Shown here: positions 1 through 11,300 of the stretch, in pieces
How the letters are laid out: every line of letters starts with the position of its first letter
Position numbering within the stretch: the first letter of the stretch is position 1
Assembly: GCA_903939115.1 (NCBI GenBank)
Contig: CAJAFV010000012.1
Coordinates: forward strand, 1-64,000
DNA length: 64,000 nucleotides
DNA from: an uncultured Geobacteraceae bacterium
GTDB taxonomy: Bacteria; Desulfobacterota; Desulfuromonadia; Geobacterales; Pseudopelobacteraceae
Direction: 5' to 3'
The notes under the pieces: model-generated
Database searches by the model: none
What the model was told of the DNA's origin: nothing
The model's input: the letters and a program-made list of their open reading frames with translations, nothing else
Program-made: the position numbers and the translations under genes

Positions 1-172
1 AACCGGGATTGCAGAACTTCCTGCCGGCATCGAAATGGTTATGCCTGGTGACAACGTTGCCATGACAATTAACCTGATCACCCCGATTGCTATGGATGAC
101 GGTCTGCGCTTTGCCATCCGTGAAGGTGGCCGTACTGTCGGTGCAGGCGTTGTTGCTTCAATTATTGAATAA
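1..172 (+). CDS. tuf: Elongation factor Tu, C-terminal end (partial)
   Basis: Only the last 56 codons are present, reading in frame from base 2 to a TAA stop at 170-172. The encoded end ([13 protein letters not shown], then [16 protein letters not shown]) is the conserved beta-barrel domain 3 of EF-Tu, the GTPase that carries aminoacyl-tRNA to the ribosome. The order tuf-rpmG-tRNA-Trp-secE-nusG downstream is the usual bacterial arrangement and supports the call. The promoter and GTPase domain lie outside the window. Many bacteria have two tuf copies; which copy this is cannot be decided here. Confidence 0.97.
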   Translation, partial: TGIAELPAGIEMVMPGDNVAMTINLITPIAMDDGLRFAIREGGRTVGAGVVASIIE

Positions 173-241
173 TTAAAAAGATGGTATGTGGGCATGACGC
201 ATGTCATGCTCTACAGATTTCATACAAAAGGAAGCACATTA

Positions 242-391
242 ATGAGAGATATAATTACGCTTGGTTGCACAGAGTGCAAACAAAGAAACTACACGACAAC
301 AAAAAACAAAAGAACAACTCCAGGAAAACTTGAGTTCAGCAAGTTTTGTCGCTTCTGTCGCAAGCACACTCCTCATAAGGAAACCAAGTAA
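242..391 (+). CDS. rpmG: 50S ribosomal protein L33
   Basis: A 49-residue basic protein that fits the usual L33 length. It has two CxxC pairs (CTEC near residue 9 and CRFC near residue 36), so it is the zinc-binding C+ form of L33 rather than the zinc-free paralogue. The start chosen is the ATG at 242, preceded by AAAAGGAAG at 226-234. An upstream GTG at 188 would add 18 residues with no L33 character and was not used. The gene lies between tuf and tRNA-Trp, the standard position. Confidence 0.95.
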   Translation: MRDIITLGCTECKQRNYTTTKNKRTTPGKLEFSKFCRFCRKHTPHKETK

Positions 392-415
392 CCGGACCGA
401 TTGTAGCACGGATAC

Positions 416-492
416 AGGCCAGTAGCTCTAACTGGTAGAGCGCCGGTCTCCAAAACCGGATGTTGGGGGTTCGAATCCCTCCTGGCCTGCCA
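416..492 (+). tRNA. tRNA-Trp (anticodon CCA)
   Basis: The 7-bp acceptor stem AGGCCAG/CTGGCCT pairs 416-422 with 482-488, followed by discriminator G and an encoded CCA at 490-492. The anticodon stem CCGGT/ACCGG encloses the loop CTCCAAA, giving anticodon CCA. The T arm GGGGGTTCGAATCCCTC is standard. A tRNA-Trp between rpmG and secE is a widespread arrangement. Confidence 0.97.
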
Positions 493-576
493 TACATCAA
501 TCGTTTTTCTTATGTTAGATGCTTTCAGCTTTCAATAAAATACGGCAGCGAATTAATCAGCTGCCAGGAGCGTAGC

Positions 577-759
577 GTGCAAAAAGTCACTGCTTTTTTT
601 GAATCAGTAAAGCTTGAACTTGAAAAGGTAACATGGCCAACGCGCAAAGAGACGATGGCAACAACCGGCGTCGTCGTTGTAATAGTCGTGCTGATTTCAT
701 TCTATCTTGGTGCATGCGATCTTATCCTGGCCAAGCTGCTGCGTTTGATCCTCGGATAA
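577..759 (+). CDS. secE: Preprotein translocase subunit SecE
   Basis: A 60-residue SecE of the short single-spanning type. It has the amphipathic segment FFESVKLELEKVTWPTRKET (the conserved K-V-x-W-P motif) followed by one membrane helix over roughly residues 28-55. SecE clamps SecY in the SecYEG protein-export channel of the inner membrane. The start chosen is GTG at 577, six bases after AGGAG (566-570). A longer reading frame begins inside the tRNA-Trp gene and is not credible. nusG follows after 13 bp, the typical secE-nusG pair. Confidence 0.95.
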   Translation: MQKVTAFFESVKLELEKVTWPTRKETMATTGVVVVIVVLISFYLGACDLILAKLLRLILG

Positions 760-772
760 AGGAATCCATCTA

Positions 773-1300
773 ATGCCCATGAAATGGTATGGAGTACATA
801 CATATTCAAGTTTTGAAAACAAGGTCCGTCTCAATCTGCTTGAATCTATCAAGAATGAGGGCATGGAAGAATTTTTTGAGGAAATTCTTATTCCGTGCGA
901 GACGGTAGTCGAACTAAAAAAAGGTGAGAAAAAGACCTCTTCACGAAAATTTTTCCCTGGTTATATTTTAGTAAAAATGAATTTAACTGATGAAACATGG
1001 CACCTTGTCAAGGAGACTGCAAAAGTCACCGGTTTTGTCGGGGGTAACACGCCATTCCCTATAGCTGATGAGGAAGTGCAGAAGATTACTCGTCGCATGG
1101 AAGAGGGAGCTGAAAAACCGCGACCTAAAGTGTTATTTGAAGTAGGTGAAACAGTGCGTGTAATCGACGGGCCATTCCTTAATTTTTCCGGGGTGGTTGA
1201 AGATGTTAAGCCAGACAAGGGCAAACTGCGCGTAACCGTTACAATTTTTGGTCGTGCAACACCTGTTGAGCTTGAATTCATGCAGGTCGAAAAAAACTAA
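773..1300 (+). CDS. nusG: Transcription termination/antitermination protein NusG
   Basis: A 175-residue protein of normal NusG length. The N-terminal NGN domain (about residues 1-110: [28 protein letters not shown]) binds RNA polymerase. The C-terminal KOW domain (about 120-175: [19 protein letters not shown]) contacts Rho or ribosomal protein S10. NusG suppresses pausing and couples transcription to translation. The ATG at 773 follows a GGA-containing ribosome-binding site; an in-frame ATG at 779 is an alternative only two residues shorter. It is co-directional with secE and rplK. Confidence 0.97.
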   Translation: MPMKWYGVHTYSSFENKVRLNLLESIKNEGMEEFFEEILIPCETVVELKKGEKKTSSRKFFPGYILVKMNLTDETWHLVKETAKVTGFVGGNTPFPIADEEVQKITRRMEEGAEKPRPKVLFEVGETVRVIDGPFLNFSGVVEDVKPDKGKLRVTVTIFGRATPVELEFMQVEKN

Positions 1301-1362
1301 TTACTCATTCAGTCATTCGCTCAAGAATGACAGGCATCAGCAGTATATAAAGGAGCACATTC

Positions 1363-1785
1363 ATGGCAAAGAAAATAACCGGCTACATCAAACTTCAAGT
1401 ACCGGCAGGCAAAGCTAATCCTTCGCCTCCAATTGGACCGGCACTAGGTCAACATGGTGTTAACATCATGGAGTTCTGCAAGGCCTTCAATGCGAAAACA
1501 CAGGGCGATGAGGGTACTATTACTCCGGTTGTCATTACTGTGTATGCCGACAGATCGTTCACGTTCATCACAAAGACACCACCAGCTCCGGTTTTGATCA
1601 AAAAAGCGCTTGACCTTAAGAGTGGATCTCCTGTGCCAAACAAAACTAAAGTAGGCAAACTTACAAAAGCGCAAGTTGAAGAAATCGCCAAAAAGAAAAT
1701 GCCTGACCTCAATGCCGCTTCACTTGAAGCTGCCATGAGAACAATTGAAGGCACTGCCCGATCAATGGGCGTTGATATTGTATAA
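1363..1785 (+). CDS. rplK: 50S ribosomal protein L11
   Basis: A 140-residue protein with the N-terminal proline-rich [15 protein letters not shown] motif and the C-terminal rRNA-binding domain ending in [18 protein letters not shown]11 binds 23S rRNA at the GTPase-associated centre and is needed for stringent-response activation on the ribosome. AAGGAGCAC lies just ahead of the ATG. rplA follows after 44 bp, as in the canonical L11 operon. Confidence 0.98.
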   Translation: MAKKITGYIKLQVPAGKANPSPPIGPALGQHGVNIMEFCKAFNAKTQGDEGTITPVVITVYADRSFTFITKTPPAPVLIKKALDLKSGSPVPNKTKVGKLTKAQVEEIAKKKMPDLNAASLEAAMRTIEGTARSMGVDIV

Positions 1786-1829
1786 GCAGCACGCTATCTA
1801 TTAATTAAGATCCTTAGAGAGGTTGTATC

Positions 1830-2531
1830 ATGTCAAAAAGCGCAAAGAAACATTCTGAAGCAATGTCTAAGATTGACAGAAACAAGGTTTATCAACTTGG
1901 GACCGCTCTTGACGTTGTAAAACAGACCGCTTATGCAAAATTTGATGAGACTGTCGATGTTGCCGTTAAGCTTGGTGTTGATCCACGTCATGCTGACCAG
2001 ATGGTTCGCGGCGCGGTTGTTCTACCTAACGGCCTCGGTAAAGACGTCCGCGTCCTCGTATTTGCAAAAGGGGAAAAAGAGAAGGAAGCGCTTGATGCCG
2101 GCGCTGATTTTGTCGGGGGTGATGACCTTGTTGCCAAGATTCAGGGCGGATGGTTCGGTTTCGATACGGCAATTGCAACACCGGATATGATGGGTGTTGT
2201 CGGCAAGATCGGTAAACTCCTCGGACCTCGCGGACTTATGCCGAACCCGAAAGTGGGTACTGTTACCTTTGAAGTCGGCAAGGCGGTAAAGGAATCAAAG
2301 GCCGGTAAAGTTGAGTTCCGCGTTGAAAAAGCAGGAATAATTCACGCTCCGGTTGGCAAGGTCTCTTTTGACGCTGATTTGCTCAAAGGTAATTTGCTTG
2401 CACTCGTGGAAGCGCTTATCAAAGCAAAGCCATCTGCTGCAAAAGGCACGTATATCAAAAAGATTTCGCTCTCCTCAACAATGGGTGCCGGCATCAATCT
2501 TGATATCAGTGATGTAACCGCTCAGATATAA
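1830..2531 (+). CDS. rplA: 50S ribosomal protein L1
   Basis: A 233-residue L1 with the signature segment [14 protein letters not shown] near residue 131 and the C-terminal [10 protein letters not shown] motif. L1 forms the mobile L1 stalk next to the E site. In many bacteria it also represses its own rplK-rplA mRNA; I did not identify that operator here. An AGAGAGG ribosome-binding site lies ahead of ATG 1830. The gene ends 14 bp before the structured L10 leader. Confidence 0.98.
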   Translation: MSKSAKKHSEAMSKIDRNKVYQLGTALDVVKQTAYAKFDETVDVAVKLGVDPRHADQMVRGAVVLPNGLGKDVRVLVFAKGEKEKEALDAGADFVGGDDLVAKIQGGWFGFDTAIATPDMMGVVGKIGKLLGPRGLMPNPKVGTVTFEVGKAVKESKAGKVEFRVEKAGIIHAPVGKVSFDADLLKGNLLALVEALIKAKPSAAKGTYIKKISLSSTMGAGINLDISDVTAQI

Positions 2532-2545
2532 ACAGTTCAGTTTAG

Positions 2546-2643
2546 CCAAAGTCAAAGACAGCAGGCGCGTTTTTTGCGCTTAATCCTCTGAAAGGACCTG
2601 CCGAGACTTGGGTACCGCAATTTACTTGCGATCCTGACTTTGG
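2546..2643 (+). promoter_or_regulatory. L10 leader (autoregulatory mRNA structure)
   Basis: The spacer between rplA and rplJ folds into a long closed structure. The outer stem CCAAAGTCA (2546-2554) pairs perfectly with TGACTTTGG (2635-2643). An inner GCAGG (2561-2565) can pair with CCTGC (2597-2601). The sequence and position match the known L10 leader, to which the L10-L7/L12 complex binds to repress rplJL translation. The family match is by recognition; pairing was checked by eye, not by a covariance model. Confidence 0.85.
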
Positions 2644-2685
2644 CCGGGGCTCTGCCTCATATACCAAAAGAAAGGAGGATGTCGC

Positions 2686-3210
2686 TTGAACAAAAACAAC
2701 AAACAAGAACTCGTCGTCGAGATGCACGAGCGACTGACACGCGCCAAAGCCGTTTTTCTCGCAGATTTCCGAGGGATGAACGTTGGACAGGCAACTACGC
2801 TCAGAAATGAGCTTCGTGCAGCGTCAGTCGAGTACAAAGTATTTAAGAATACTTTGTTTGACCTGGCTGCAAAAGGCACTGATATTGAATGTATCAGCCC
2901 GTTTCTTGCTGGCCCTACCGCCGTAGCAATCAGCTATGACGATCCGGCAAGCGCTGCAAAAGTACTGCACAAGTTTGCAAAGGACCCGCAAGGGAAATTT
3001 GTACTTAAAGCAGCCGTACTCAGCGGAAAGCTGCTTGACGTAAAACAGATTCAGGCTTTGGCAGACCTGCCCTCACGTGAGGTTCTCATCGCCAAGATGC
3101 TCGGATCCATGCAGGCACCTGCGACCAACTTTGTTGGTGTACTTGCCGCTCTGCCAGGCTCGCTTGTACGCGTACTCGATGCCATTCGTGCACAAAAATC
3201 AGCTCAATAA
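2686..3210 (+). CDS. rplJ: 50S ribosomal protein L10
   Basis: A 174-residue protein of normal L10 length, with the N-terminal rRNA-binding domain ([14 protein letters not shown], then [15 protein letters not shown]) and a C-terminal helix that carries L7/L12 dimers. It forms the base of the ribosomal stalk. The start is a TTG at 2686, seven bases after the strong AAAGGAGG at 2671-2678. No ATG nearby would keep the conserved N-terminus. A weak TTG start behind a structured leader fits tight translational control by L10 itself. Confidence 0.96.
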   Translation: MNKNNKQELVVEMHERLTRAKAVFLADFRGMNVGQATTLRNELRAASVEYKVFKNTLFDLAAKGTDIECISPFLAGPTAVAISYDDPASAAKVLHKFAKDPQGKFVLKAAVLSGKLLDVKQIQALADLPSREVLIAKMLGSMQAPATNFVGVLAALPGSLVRVLDAIRAQKSAQ

Positions 3211-3262
3211 ACCGTAGTTAAATAAACCTATTTTACAAAATAATATTCGGAGGATTCACCCA

Positions 3263-3637
3263 ATGGCTATCACTAAAGAAGATGTAATCAGCTTTATCGA
3301 AAAAATGACTGTTCTTGACCTTGCTGAACTCGTAAAAGAACTTGAAGAGAAATTCGGCGTATCTGCAGCTGCTCCTGCTGCCGCAGCTGCCGCTCCAGTT
3401 GCAGCTGCTGAAGCAGCTGAAGAGCAGACTGAGTTTGATGTTATTCTGAAAGCATGTGGCGCTAACAAAATCAACGTTATCAAAGTTGTTCGTGCACTGA
3501 CAAGCCTTGGCCTGAAAGAAGCAAAAGACGTTGTTGACGGCGCACCTGGCACTGTAAAGACCGGCGTTTCTAAAGCAGAGGCTGATGAAGCACTGAAGCA
3601 GCTTGTAGAAGCTGGCGCAGAAGCCGTTATCAAATAG
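3263..3637 (+). CDS. rplL: 50S ribosomal protein L7/L12
   Basis: A 124-residue acidic protein with the three parts of L7/L12: an N-terminal dimerisation domain (about 1-35), a long alanine-rich hinge (about 36-58) and a C-terminal domain with [20 protein letters not shown]. It recruits and stimulates translational GTPases. CGGAGGA lies ahead of the ATG. It sits 52 bp after rplJ and shares its transcript and leader control. Confidence 0.98.
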   Translation: MAITKEDVISFIEKMTVLDLAELVKELEEKFGVSAAAPAAAAAAPVAAAEAAEEQTEFDVILKACGANKINVIKVVRALTSLGLKEAKDVVDGAPGTVKTGVSKAEADEALKQLVEAGAEAVIK

Positions 3638-3663
3638 CACCTGGAATTGTTGTCTTTGTGAGA

Positions 3664-3690
3664 GCCAAGGTCGCCATGTGCGGCCTTGGC
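3664..3690 (+). terminator. rplL-rpoB intergenic hairpin (attenuator-like)
   Basis: An 11-bp stem, GCCAAGGTCGC (3664-3674) with GCGGCCTTGGC (3680-3690), including one G-U pair and a 5-base loop. The following TTGTGCTGTTT is only weakly T-rich, so it should terminate partially. This is the place where many bacteria attenuate or process the rplL-rpoB transcript to make less polymerase than ribosomal protein. Confidence 0.65.
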
Positions 3691-3792
3691 TTGTGCTGTT
3701 TCGGCATGCTTTAATTACTTTTACTTCTGATATTCCAGTTCATTACGATATACATCTGGAAGCAGTTACGATACCCCGCCAAAGGAGAAGCC

Positions 3793-6700
3793 ATGGCTTA
3801 TTCTATTGCCAATAATCACCTCTTGCGTAAAAACTTTGCCAAGATAAAGAACATAATCGAAATCCCTAATCTGATTGACATTCAGAAAGATTCTTATCGT
3901 CGTTTTCTACAGCAGGAAGTTTCAGCTGAGTCGCGTTTGAATACAGGGCTTGAAGCCGTATTCAGGAGCGTGTTCCCGATTAAGGACTTCAGTGAAAGCG
4001 CTTCTCTCGAATACGTATCGTACGCGCTTAACAAGCCGAAGTACGACGTTGAAGAATGCCATCAGCGTGGCATGACCTATGCGGCCCCCATGAAGGTTAA
4101 AGTTCGCCTTGTTATCTGGGATGCCGGTAAAGATTCAACGGTAAAGGCAATCAAGGATATAAAAGAGCAAGAGGTTTACTTCGGCGAAATACCGCTTATG
4201 ACCGATAATGGTACATTCATCATCAACGGTACAGAGCGGGTTATTGTCAGTCAGCTACATCGTTCACCCGGTGTTTTCTTCGACCACGACAAAGGTAAGA
4301 CTCACTCCAGCGGCAAGGTACTCTACTCCGCCCGCGTGATTCCGTACCGCGGGTCCTGGCTTGACTTCGAGTTTGACCACAAGGACATTCTGTATGTCCG
4401 GATTGACCGCCGCAGAAAAATGCCGGCAACCGTCCTTCTCAAGGCATTGGGATACTCAGTCGAGCAGCTTCTTAACTATTATTACAAAAGCGAAGAGTTC
4501 TGTATCAGTTCTGATGCAATTACCAAAAGCATTGAACCTGAACTCCTTACTCTCCAAAAGACTATTGTTGACATAACCGACCCCGCTAACGGAGAAGTTC
4601 TTGTTAAGGCAAATCGCAAATACACTAAATCTTCTATCAAAAAAATGCAGGAACGCGGTATCAAATCCGTTCCGGCAACTGTAGAGGATATTATTGGCCG
4701 CTATGCTTCATCTGACATAGTCGATCCAACTACCGGCGAAATTCTTGTTGAATGTAATAACGAGATTACTCTCGATCTTTTTAACGAGATCACAGCTCGT
4801 GGTGTCTGCAGCTTCAAAACTCTTTTTATTGATAATCTGCACATTACTTCGTCTTTCCGGGACACGTTACTGATTGATAAAATCAGCACGAGTGACGAAG
4901 GCCTTATCGAAATTTACCGGCGTCTCCGTCCAGGTGACCCACCAACTTTAAAAAGTTCGCTGGCCCTCTTTGACAATCTGTTTTTCAATCCGGAACGCTA
5001 TGACCTGTCAGCTGTTGGACGACTTAAGTTGAATTACAAACTTGGTCTCAAAGTCTGGCAGAACTGTATGGTTTTAAACGCTCCGTGTATGTTAAGCAAC
5101 GAAGATGTGTCCAGCTTTGATTCTTTAGCTGCCAAACTGGCAGGATCAAAAGATTCTTTTTCGCAGTACCTGATGACGAAACTTCCTTCTGATCTTGTAA
5201 AATCGCTTAAAAAGATGGAAGCAGGTCAGTCTGTCTCTGACAAGCTTCGGGAGCAGTTGCTGCAAGAATTTAACAACATTATTCGAGATAATGATTTTTT
5301 CCAGAAAGAACTGTTTGCAACGTTCGGATTGTCAAAAGCGACTATCAAACTGAGCGAAGCAATTGACCAAAGTGGTTTTGACGAGAATCGCCGCATAATC
5401 GAAACACTTCGTCGCAACAGGATGGTTTTTGAAGATCTGTACAGCTCGGATATTAAAATTGCCGTAAAAAATGATATTCTTGAGATAGTTCGGTATCTTA
5501 TTGAGCTTAAAAACGGTCGCGGTACAATCGATGATATCGATCATCTCGGTAATCGTCGTGTTCGCGCGGTTGGCGAACTGCTCGAAAATCAGTACCGTAT
5601 CGGCCTTGTCCGCATGGAACGGGCTATCAAAGAGAGAATGAGTCTGCAAGAGGTCGAAAACCTCATGCCTCATGACCTTATTAACTCCAAACCGGTTTCC
5701 GCGGTAGTGAAGGAATTCTTCGGATCTTCACAATTGTCGCAGTTTATGGACCAGACCAACCCGCTTTCCGAGGTAACTCACAAACGCCGTCTATCGGCAC
5801 TTGGACCAGGCGGCCTGACCCGTGAGCGAGCCGGTTTCGAGGTTCGTGACGTTCATCCGACTCATTATGGCCGGGTATGTCCGATTGAGACGCCTGAGGG
5901 CCCGAACATCGGCCTTATAGCCTCCCTGTCAACGTACGCCCGGATCAATGATCATGGTTTTGTAGAGACGCCGTATCGTATTGTCCAGGAAGGTAAAGTC
6001 ACCAAAGAAGTCCGCTTCTTCTCTGCTCTGGAGGAAGAGGGTCACGCCATCGCTCAGGCAAATGCTGAAGTCGATGCTGATGGACGCTTCATCAACGATT
6101 ACAACTCTGCACGAAAAAGCGGCGAGTTTATTCTTGTTCACCGCGACGAAATCGCTCTCATGGACGTTGCACCAATTCAGCTCGTATCAGTTGCGGCTGC
6201 TTTGATCCCTTTCCTTGAGAATGATGATGCTAACCGCGCTTTGATGGGCTCTAACATGCAGCGTCAGGCCGTACCTCTGCTGCGCGCCGACTCCCCGCTG
6301 GTCGGGACCGGTATGGAGCGCATTGTTGCACGTGACTCCGGTGTGTCAGTTATCGCCAAACATAACGGCGAAATTGAGTCCGTTGACGCCGGGCGAATAG
6401 TTGTAAAGATCGACGAAAATGAAATTGATGAAAACGGTACCGGTGTTGATATTTACAACCTGATTAAATTCGCACGTTCAAACCAGAACACCTGCATCAA
6501 TAACAAGCCGGTGGTCAAGGTTGGCGATAAAGTCAAGCGTGGTGCCGTAATTGCTGATGGCCCCTCAACCGACATGGGTGAACTTGCCCTTGGTCAGAAC
6601 ATTGTCGTCGCCTTTATGCCGTGGGGCGGCTACAACTATGAGGATTCGATTCTCATCTCTGAAAAACTTATCAAGGACGATCGTTATACATCCATTCATA

Positions 6701-8295
6701 TTGAAGAATTTGAGTGCGTAGCCCGTGACACAAAGCTTGGCAAAGAAGAAATTACTTCCGACATCCCGAACCTTGGCGAAGAGACTCTCAAGGATCTCGA
6801 TGAATCGGGCATCATCCGTATTGGTGCAGAAGTAAAACCTGGCGATATTCTGGTCGGCAAGATCACTCCAAAAGGAGAAACACAACTTTCTCCCGAAGAG
6901 AAATTGCTGCGGGCGATTTTCGGCGAAAAAGCCGGCGATGTACGCGATACATCACTCACCGTACCGCCAGGTGTTGAAGGAACAGTCATCGGCGCCAAGA
7001 TTTTCTCTCGTAAGGGCAATGACAAGGATTCCCGAACCGAATTGATTGAAAAAGCTGAAGAGGACAAACTGCGCAAGGATGAGCAGGATGAGATCAGGAT
7101 TATCCGCGATTCTGCTATCAGTAAGCTCAAGCGTCTCTTGATCGGTAAAACTTTGGCTGTCAAACTTGAAGACAGTAAAGGGGATCTTGTTCTCGCCAAA
7201 GGAAAACTGATCACCGAAGAATCACTTAAGAGTCTTGCAAGTTCCGTCTGGAGTACTATTTCGGTTAGCGATGACAACGAAACTGATGACAAGGTGCATC
7301 AGATACTTGAAACGCTCAACCGCCAGATTGACCTGATCCACAATGTTTTTGAAGATAAGATTCAAAAGCTGAAGCGTGGTGACGACCTGCCGCCTGGTGT
7401 CATCAAGATGGTTAAAATTTATATTTCAATTAAACGTAAACTTCAGGTCGGTGATAAGATGGCCGGCCGCCACGGTAATAAGGGTGTTGTCTCCCGCATC
7501 CTGCCGGAAGAAGATATGCCATATATGGAAGATGGACGACCGGTTGAAATCGTTCTTAACCCTCTTGGCGTACCATCCCGTATGAACGTCGGCCAGATTT
7601 TGGAAACTCATCTGGGTTGGGCGGCAAAAGGTATTGGCTGGAAAATTGAGGATATGCTTGAGAAGCAGACCTCTGAAGAAAATTTGAAAGTATATCTTAA
7701 AGATGTTTATGGCGATGGTGAAGTATCTGCATTTATTGACGGCCTCGACCGTACGGAATTGCTTAAAGTCGCCCGTCGTCTTCAACGCGGTGTTGCTATG
7801 GCTTCCCCGGTTTTTGAAGGTGCAAGTGAAGCACAGATCAAGGCAATGCTTGGCAAAGCAGATTTCCATTCATCAGGTCAGGTATGGCTGCGGGACGGCC
7901 GTACTGGAGATCAATTTGCGAATAAGGTAACTGTCGGAGTCATGTACGTATTAAAACTCCACCATCTTGTTGACGACAAGATCCATGCCCGTTCTATTGG
8001 ACCATACAGTCTCGTGACGCAGCAGCCACTCGGTGGTAAGGCGCAATTCGGTGGCCAGAGACTCGGAGAGATGGAAGTTTGGGCAATGGAAGCGTACGGT
8101 GCGGCTCACGCTCTTCAGGAATTCCTGACCGTTAAATCGGATGATGTATCCGGCAGAACCCGTATGTATGAGTCAATAGTCAAGGGCAAACATACTCTTG
8201 AGCCCGGCTTGCCCGAGTCATTCAACGTTCTTATCAAGGAACTTCAGTCCCTCTGCCTGGATGTTGATTTACTCGAAAGTGAAGAAGAACAATAA
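3793..8295 (+). CDS. rpoB: RNA polymerase beta subunit, with a lineage-specific insertion
   Basis: A 1500-residue beta subunit starting at an ATG preceded by AAAGGAGAAG. The rifampicin pocket ([13 protein letters not shown] near residues 642-654, then [13 protein letters not shown]) matches the drug-sensitive form, and the C-terminal switch and clamp segments ([25 protein letters not shown]) are intact. Both large proteobacterial insertions are present: one around residues 220-360, another around 1075-1190. Against the E. coli sequence as I remember it, the alignment offset jumps from 8 to 137 between residues 420 and 561. About 129 extra residues therefore sit in what should be a short loop just before the [10 protein letters not shown] motif (580-589). 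The reading frame is uninterrupted. rpoC follows after 64 bp. Confidence 0.97.
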   Translation: MAYSIANNHLLRKNFAKIKNIIEIPNLIDIQKDSYRRFLQQEVSAESRLNTGLEAVFRSVFPIKDFSESASLEYVSYALNKPKYDVEECHQRGMTYAAPMKVKVRLVIWDAGKDSTVKAIKDIKEQEVYFGEIPLMTDNGTFIINGTERVIVSQLHRSPGVFFDHDKGKTHSSGKVLYSARVIPYRGSWLDFEFDHKDILYVRIDRRRKMPATVLLKALGYSVEQLLNYYYKSEEFCISSDAITKSIEPELLTLQKTIVDITDPANGEVLVKANRKYTKSSIKKMQERGIKSVPATVEDIIGRYASSDIVDPTTGEILVECNNEITLDLFNEITARGVCSFKTLFIDNLHITSSFRDTLLIDKISTSDEGLIEIYRRLRPGDPPTLKSSLALFDNLFFNPERYDLSAVGRLKLNYKLGLKVWQNCMVLNAPCMLSNEDVSSFDSLAAKLAGSKDSFSQYLMTKLPSDLVKSLKKMEAGQSVSDKLREQLLQEFNNIIRDNDFFQKELFATFGLSKATIKLSEAIDQSGFDENRRIIETLRRNRMVFEDLYSSDIKIAVKNDILEIVRYLIELKNGRGTIDDIDHLGNRRVRAVGELLENQYRIGLVRMERAIKERMSLQEVENLMPHDLINSKPVSAVVKEFFGSSQLSQFMDQTNPLSEVTHKRRLSALGPGGLTRERAGFEVRDVHPTHYGRVCPIETPEGPNIGLIASLSTYARINDHGFVETPYRIVQEGKVTKEVRFFSALEEEGHAIAQANAEVDADGRFINDYNSARKSGEFILVHRDEIALMDVAPIQLVSVAAALIPFLENDDANRALMGSNMQRQAVPLLRADSPLVGTGMERIVARDSGVSVIAKHNGEIESVDAGRIVVKIDENEIDENGTGVDIYNLIKFARSNQNTCINNKPVVKVGDKVKRGAVIADGPSTDMGELALGQNIVVAFMPWGGYNYEDSILISEKLIKDDRYTSIHIEEFECVARDTKLGKEEITSDIPNLGEETLKDLDESGIIRIGAEVKPGDILVGKITPKGETQLSPEEKLLRAIFGEKAGDVRDTSLTVPPGVEGTVIGAKIFSRKGNDKDSRTELIEKAEEDKLRKDEQDEIRIIRDSAISKLKRLLIGKTLAVKLEDSKGDLVLAKGKLITEESLKSLASSVWSTISVSDDNETDDKVHQILETLNRQIDLIHNVFEDKIQKLKRGDDLPPGVIKMVKIYISIKRKLQVGDKMAGRHGNKGVVSRILPEEDMPYMEDGRPVEIVLNPLGVPSRMNVGQILETHLGWAAKGIGWKIEDMLEKQTSEENLKVYLKDVYGDGEVSAFIDGLDRTELLKVARRLQRGVAMASPVFEGASEAQIKAMLGKADFHSSGQVWLRDGRTGDQFANKVTVGVMYVLKLHHLVDDKIHARSIGPYSLVTQQPLGGKAQFGGQRLGEMEVWAMEAYGAAHALQEFLTVKSDDVSGRTRMYESIVKGKHTLEPGLPESFNVLIKELQSLCLDVDLLESEEEQ

Positions 8296-8359
8296 ATGAT
8301 TTTCTGGCCGGCGTCTGAGCAATCAGACGCGCGGCTTCAGACAAACGGAGGAGAGCATC

Positions 8360-11300
8360 GTGGAAGATTATTTCAGCTTTTTTGATAAACCAAAAGATCC
8401 ACTCCACTTTTCATCTATACGCATTTCGATTTCATCTCCCGATAAGATCCGGGAGCGTTCTCATGGCGAAGTAAAAAAGCCGGAAACAATTAACTATCGT
8501 ACGTTCAAGCCTGAGCGGGATGGTCTTTTCTGCGCCAAGATATTCGGCCCGACAAAAGATTATGAATGCAACTGCGGTAAGTACAAACGAATGAAACATC
8601 GTGGCATTATTTGCGAAAAATGCGGTGTTGAAGTCATTCCTTCAAAAGTTCGTCGTGAACGCCTGGGGCACATTGACCTGGCTACTCCGGTTGCCCACAT
8701 CTGGTTTTTAAAATCGTTGCCGTCACGAATCGGCAACCTGCTGGATATAACCCTTAAAGATCTTGAAAAAGTTCTCTATTTTGAAGGGTTCGTCATCAGT
8801 GATCCAAAAAACACTCCCATGCAGTTTTGCGAAGTAATGTCAGAAGACAAATACATCCAGAAACAGCAGGAATACGGTACTGATGCATTTTCCGGCGGCA
8901 TGGGCGCTGAAGCAATCCGTGAGTGCCTGCGAGCTCTAAAGCTTGAGGATCTTGCCGTATCTCTGCGCACGGAAATGGTCGAATCAACCAGCGAAGCAAA
9001 ACGTAAAAAGACTGCAAAGCGCCTCAAGATTGTTGAAGCGTTCCGTCACTCCGGCAACAAGCCGGAATGGATGATTCTTGAATGCATCCCGGTTCTTCCT
9101 CCGGAATTACGCCCTCTGGTACCACTCGACGGCGGCCGTTTTGCAACGTCCGATCTGAACGATCTGTATCGTCGTGTCATCAACCGGAACAACCGCTTAA
9201 AACGACTTTGTGAGCTGCAGGCTCCCGAAGTCATCATACGCAACGAAAAACGTATGCTTCAGGAAGCCGTCGATGCACTATTTGACAATGGTCGTCGCGG
9301 TCGGGCTATTGCCGGCCCGAATAAACGTCCACTGAAGTCCCTCTCCGATATGCTCAAAGGAAAATCAGGACGTTTCCGACAGAACCTGCTCGGTAAACGT
9401 GTTGATTACTCCGGCCGTTCCGTTATCGTAGTAGGACCGGAGCTTAAACTGCATCAGTGCGGTCTTCCAAAGAAAATGGCACTGGAACTGTTCAAACCGT
9501 TTATCTATAACAAGCTTGAAGAGCGCGGTCTGGTAACCACCATCAAAAGCGCTAAGAAAATGGTTGAAAAAGAGCGTCCGGAAGTCTGGGACGTTCTTGA
9601 AGAGGTAATCAAAGAGCATCCCGTAATGCTCAACCGTGCTCCGACCCTGCACCGTCTCGGTATCCAGGCTTTTGAACCTGTCTTGATTGAGGGGAAGGCT
9701 ATTCAGCTGCATCCTCTCGTCTGTACCGCGTTCAATGCCGACTTTGACGGTGACCAGATGGCCGTCCATCTGCCGCTCTCGATTGAGAGTCAGGTAGAAG
9801 CCCGTGTTCTGATGATGTCTACAAACAACATCCTCTCACCGGCGAACGGTAAGCCGATCATCGTACCGTCCCAGGATATGGTTCTCGGGGCATACTACAT
9901 GACCCGTGACAGAATCAACGTAAAAGGTGAATACTTCCGTCCGACTGAGGAAGCACTCCTGTCAGGCGTTAATGCCTCCGGCTGCTACTCTTCGCCAGAA
10001 GAGGTCCGGATCGCATTCGATGCCGGCGAAGTCGATATGCAGGCATTGATTAAAGTCCGCATGAAAAACCTGGCTACTGATGAAAAAGCCCAGCTGATTG
10101 ACACGACACCGGGGCGCATACTGTTGCGTGATGTCCTTCCTGCAGCCGTTCCTTTTTCAACGATCAACAAGGTTATGACCAAGAAAGAGCTTTCAAGCCT
10201 CGTTGATACCTGCTACCGACTGTCGGACAGCAAGGAAACAGTTCTTTTGGCTGACCGGTTGAAAGAGATCGGCTTCAAGTACGCTAATCTGGCAGGCATC
10301 TCCATCTGCCTTGATGACATGGTTATTCCGGAAGGAAAGCCGGCTATCATTGAGAAGGCCCATGAAGAGGTCACCGAAATCCAGAATCAGTATACTGAAG
10401 GTCTTATTACTGATGGCGAGCGCTACAACAAAGTCATTGATATCTGGGCCAAAGCAACAGAAGAGATTGCCAACGAGATGCTTGACAACCTTTCAAAAGT
10501 TGTTGTTACGGCGCGTGACGGTAGCAAAGTCGAAACATCGTCATTTAATGCCATTCATATGATGGCTGATTCGGGTGCCCGTGGCTCTGCACAGCAGATT
10601 CGTCAGCTTGCCGGTATGCGTGGTTTGATGGCCAAGCCTTCCGGCGAGATCATCGAAACCCCGATTACGGCAAACTTCCGTGAAGGTTTGACGGTTCTCC
10701 AATACTTTATTTCAACGCATGGCGCTCGTAAAGGCCTTGCCGATACGGCTCTTAAAACGGCCAACTCCGGTTACCTGACCCGTCGACTCGTTGACGTAGC
10801 TCAGGATGCTATTATTACGGAAACTGATTGCGGCACGCTGGACGGTCTTATTGTCTCTTCATTGACTGAAGGCGGCGAGATCATCGAGCCGATCGGTGAC
10901 CGTATCCTTGGACGAGTGGCGCTTGATGATATACACGATCCATTAACTGACGAAATACTGATTGAAATGAATCAGGAAATTGATGAATATCTGGTTAAAC
11001 GTGTAGAAGATGCCGGCATCGAGAAAGTTAAAATCAGATCAGTTCTGACATGCCAAAGTAAACGCGGTATTTGTGCCAAGTGCTATGGGCGTGACCTTGC
11101 CCGAGGCCATAGCGTCAATATGGGTGAAGCTGTCGGCGTTATTGCTGCCCAGTCAATTGGCGAGCCGGGAACACAGCTGACCATGCGTACCTTCCACATC
11201 GGCGGTACCGCATCCCGTCATGCCGAGCAGACTTCACTTGAGGCTCGCGCTGATGGTGTGATCAACTACATCAATGTCAATACTGTTATCAATAATGACG

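Noticed and set aside
460-576. Upstream extension of secE
   Set aside because: It would begin inside tRNA-Trp; GTG 577 has a clear ribosome-binding site.
3233-3640. Frames antisense to rplL
   Set aside because: They arise from the alanine-rich codons of L7/L12 and have no independent support.
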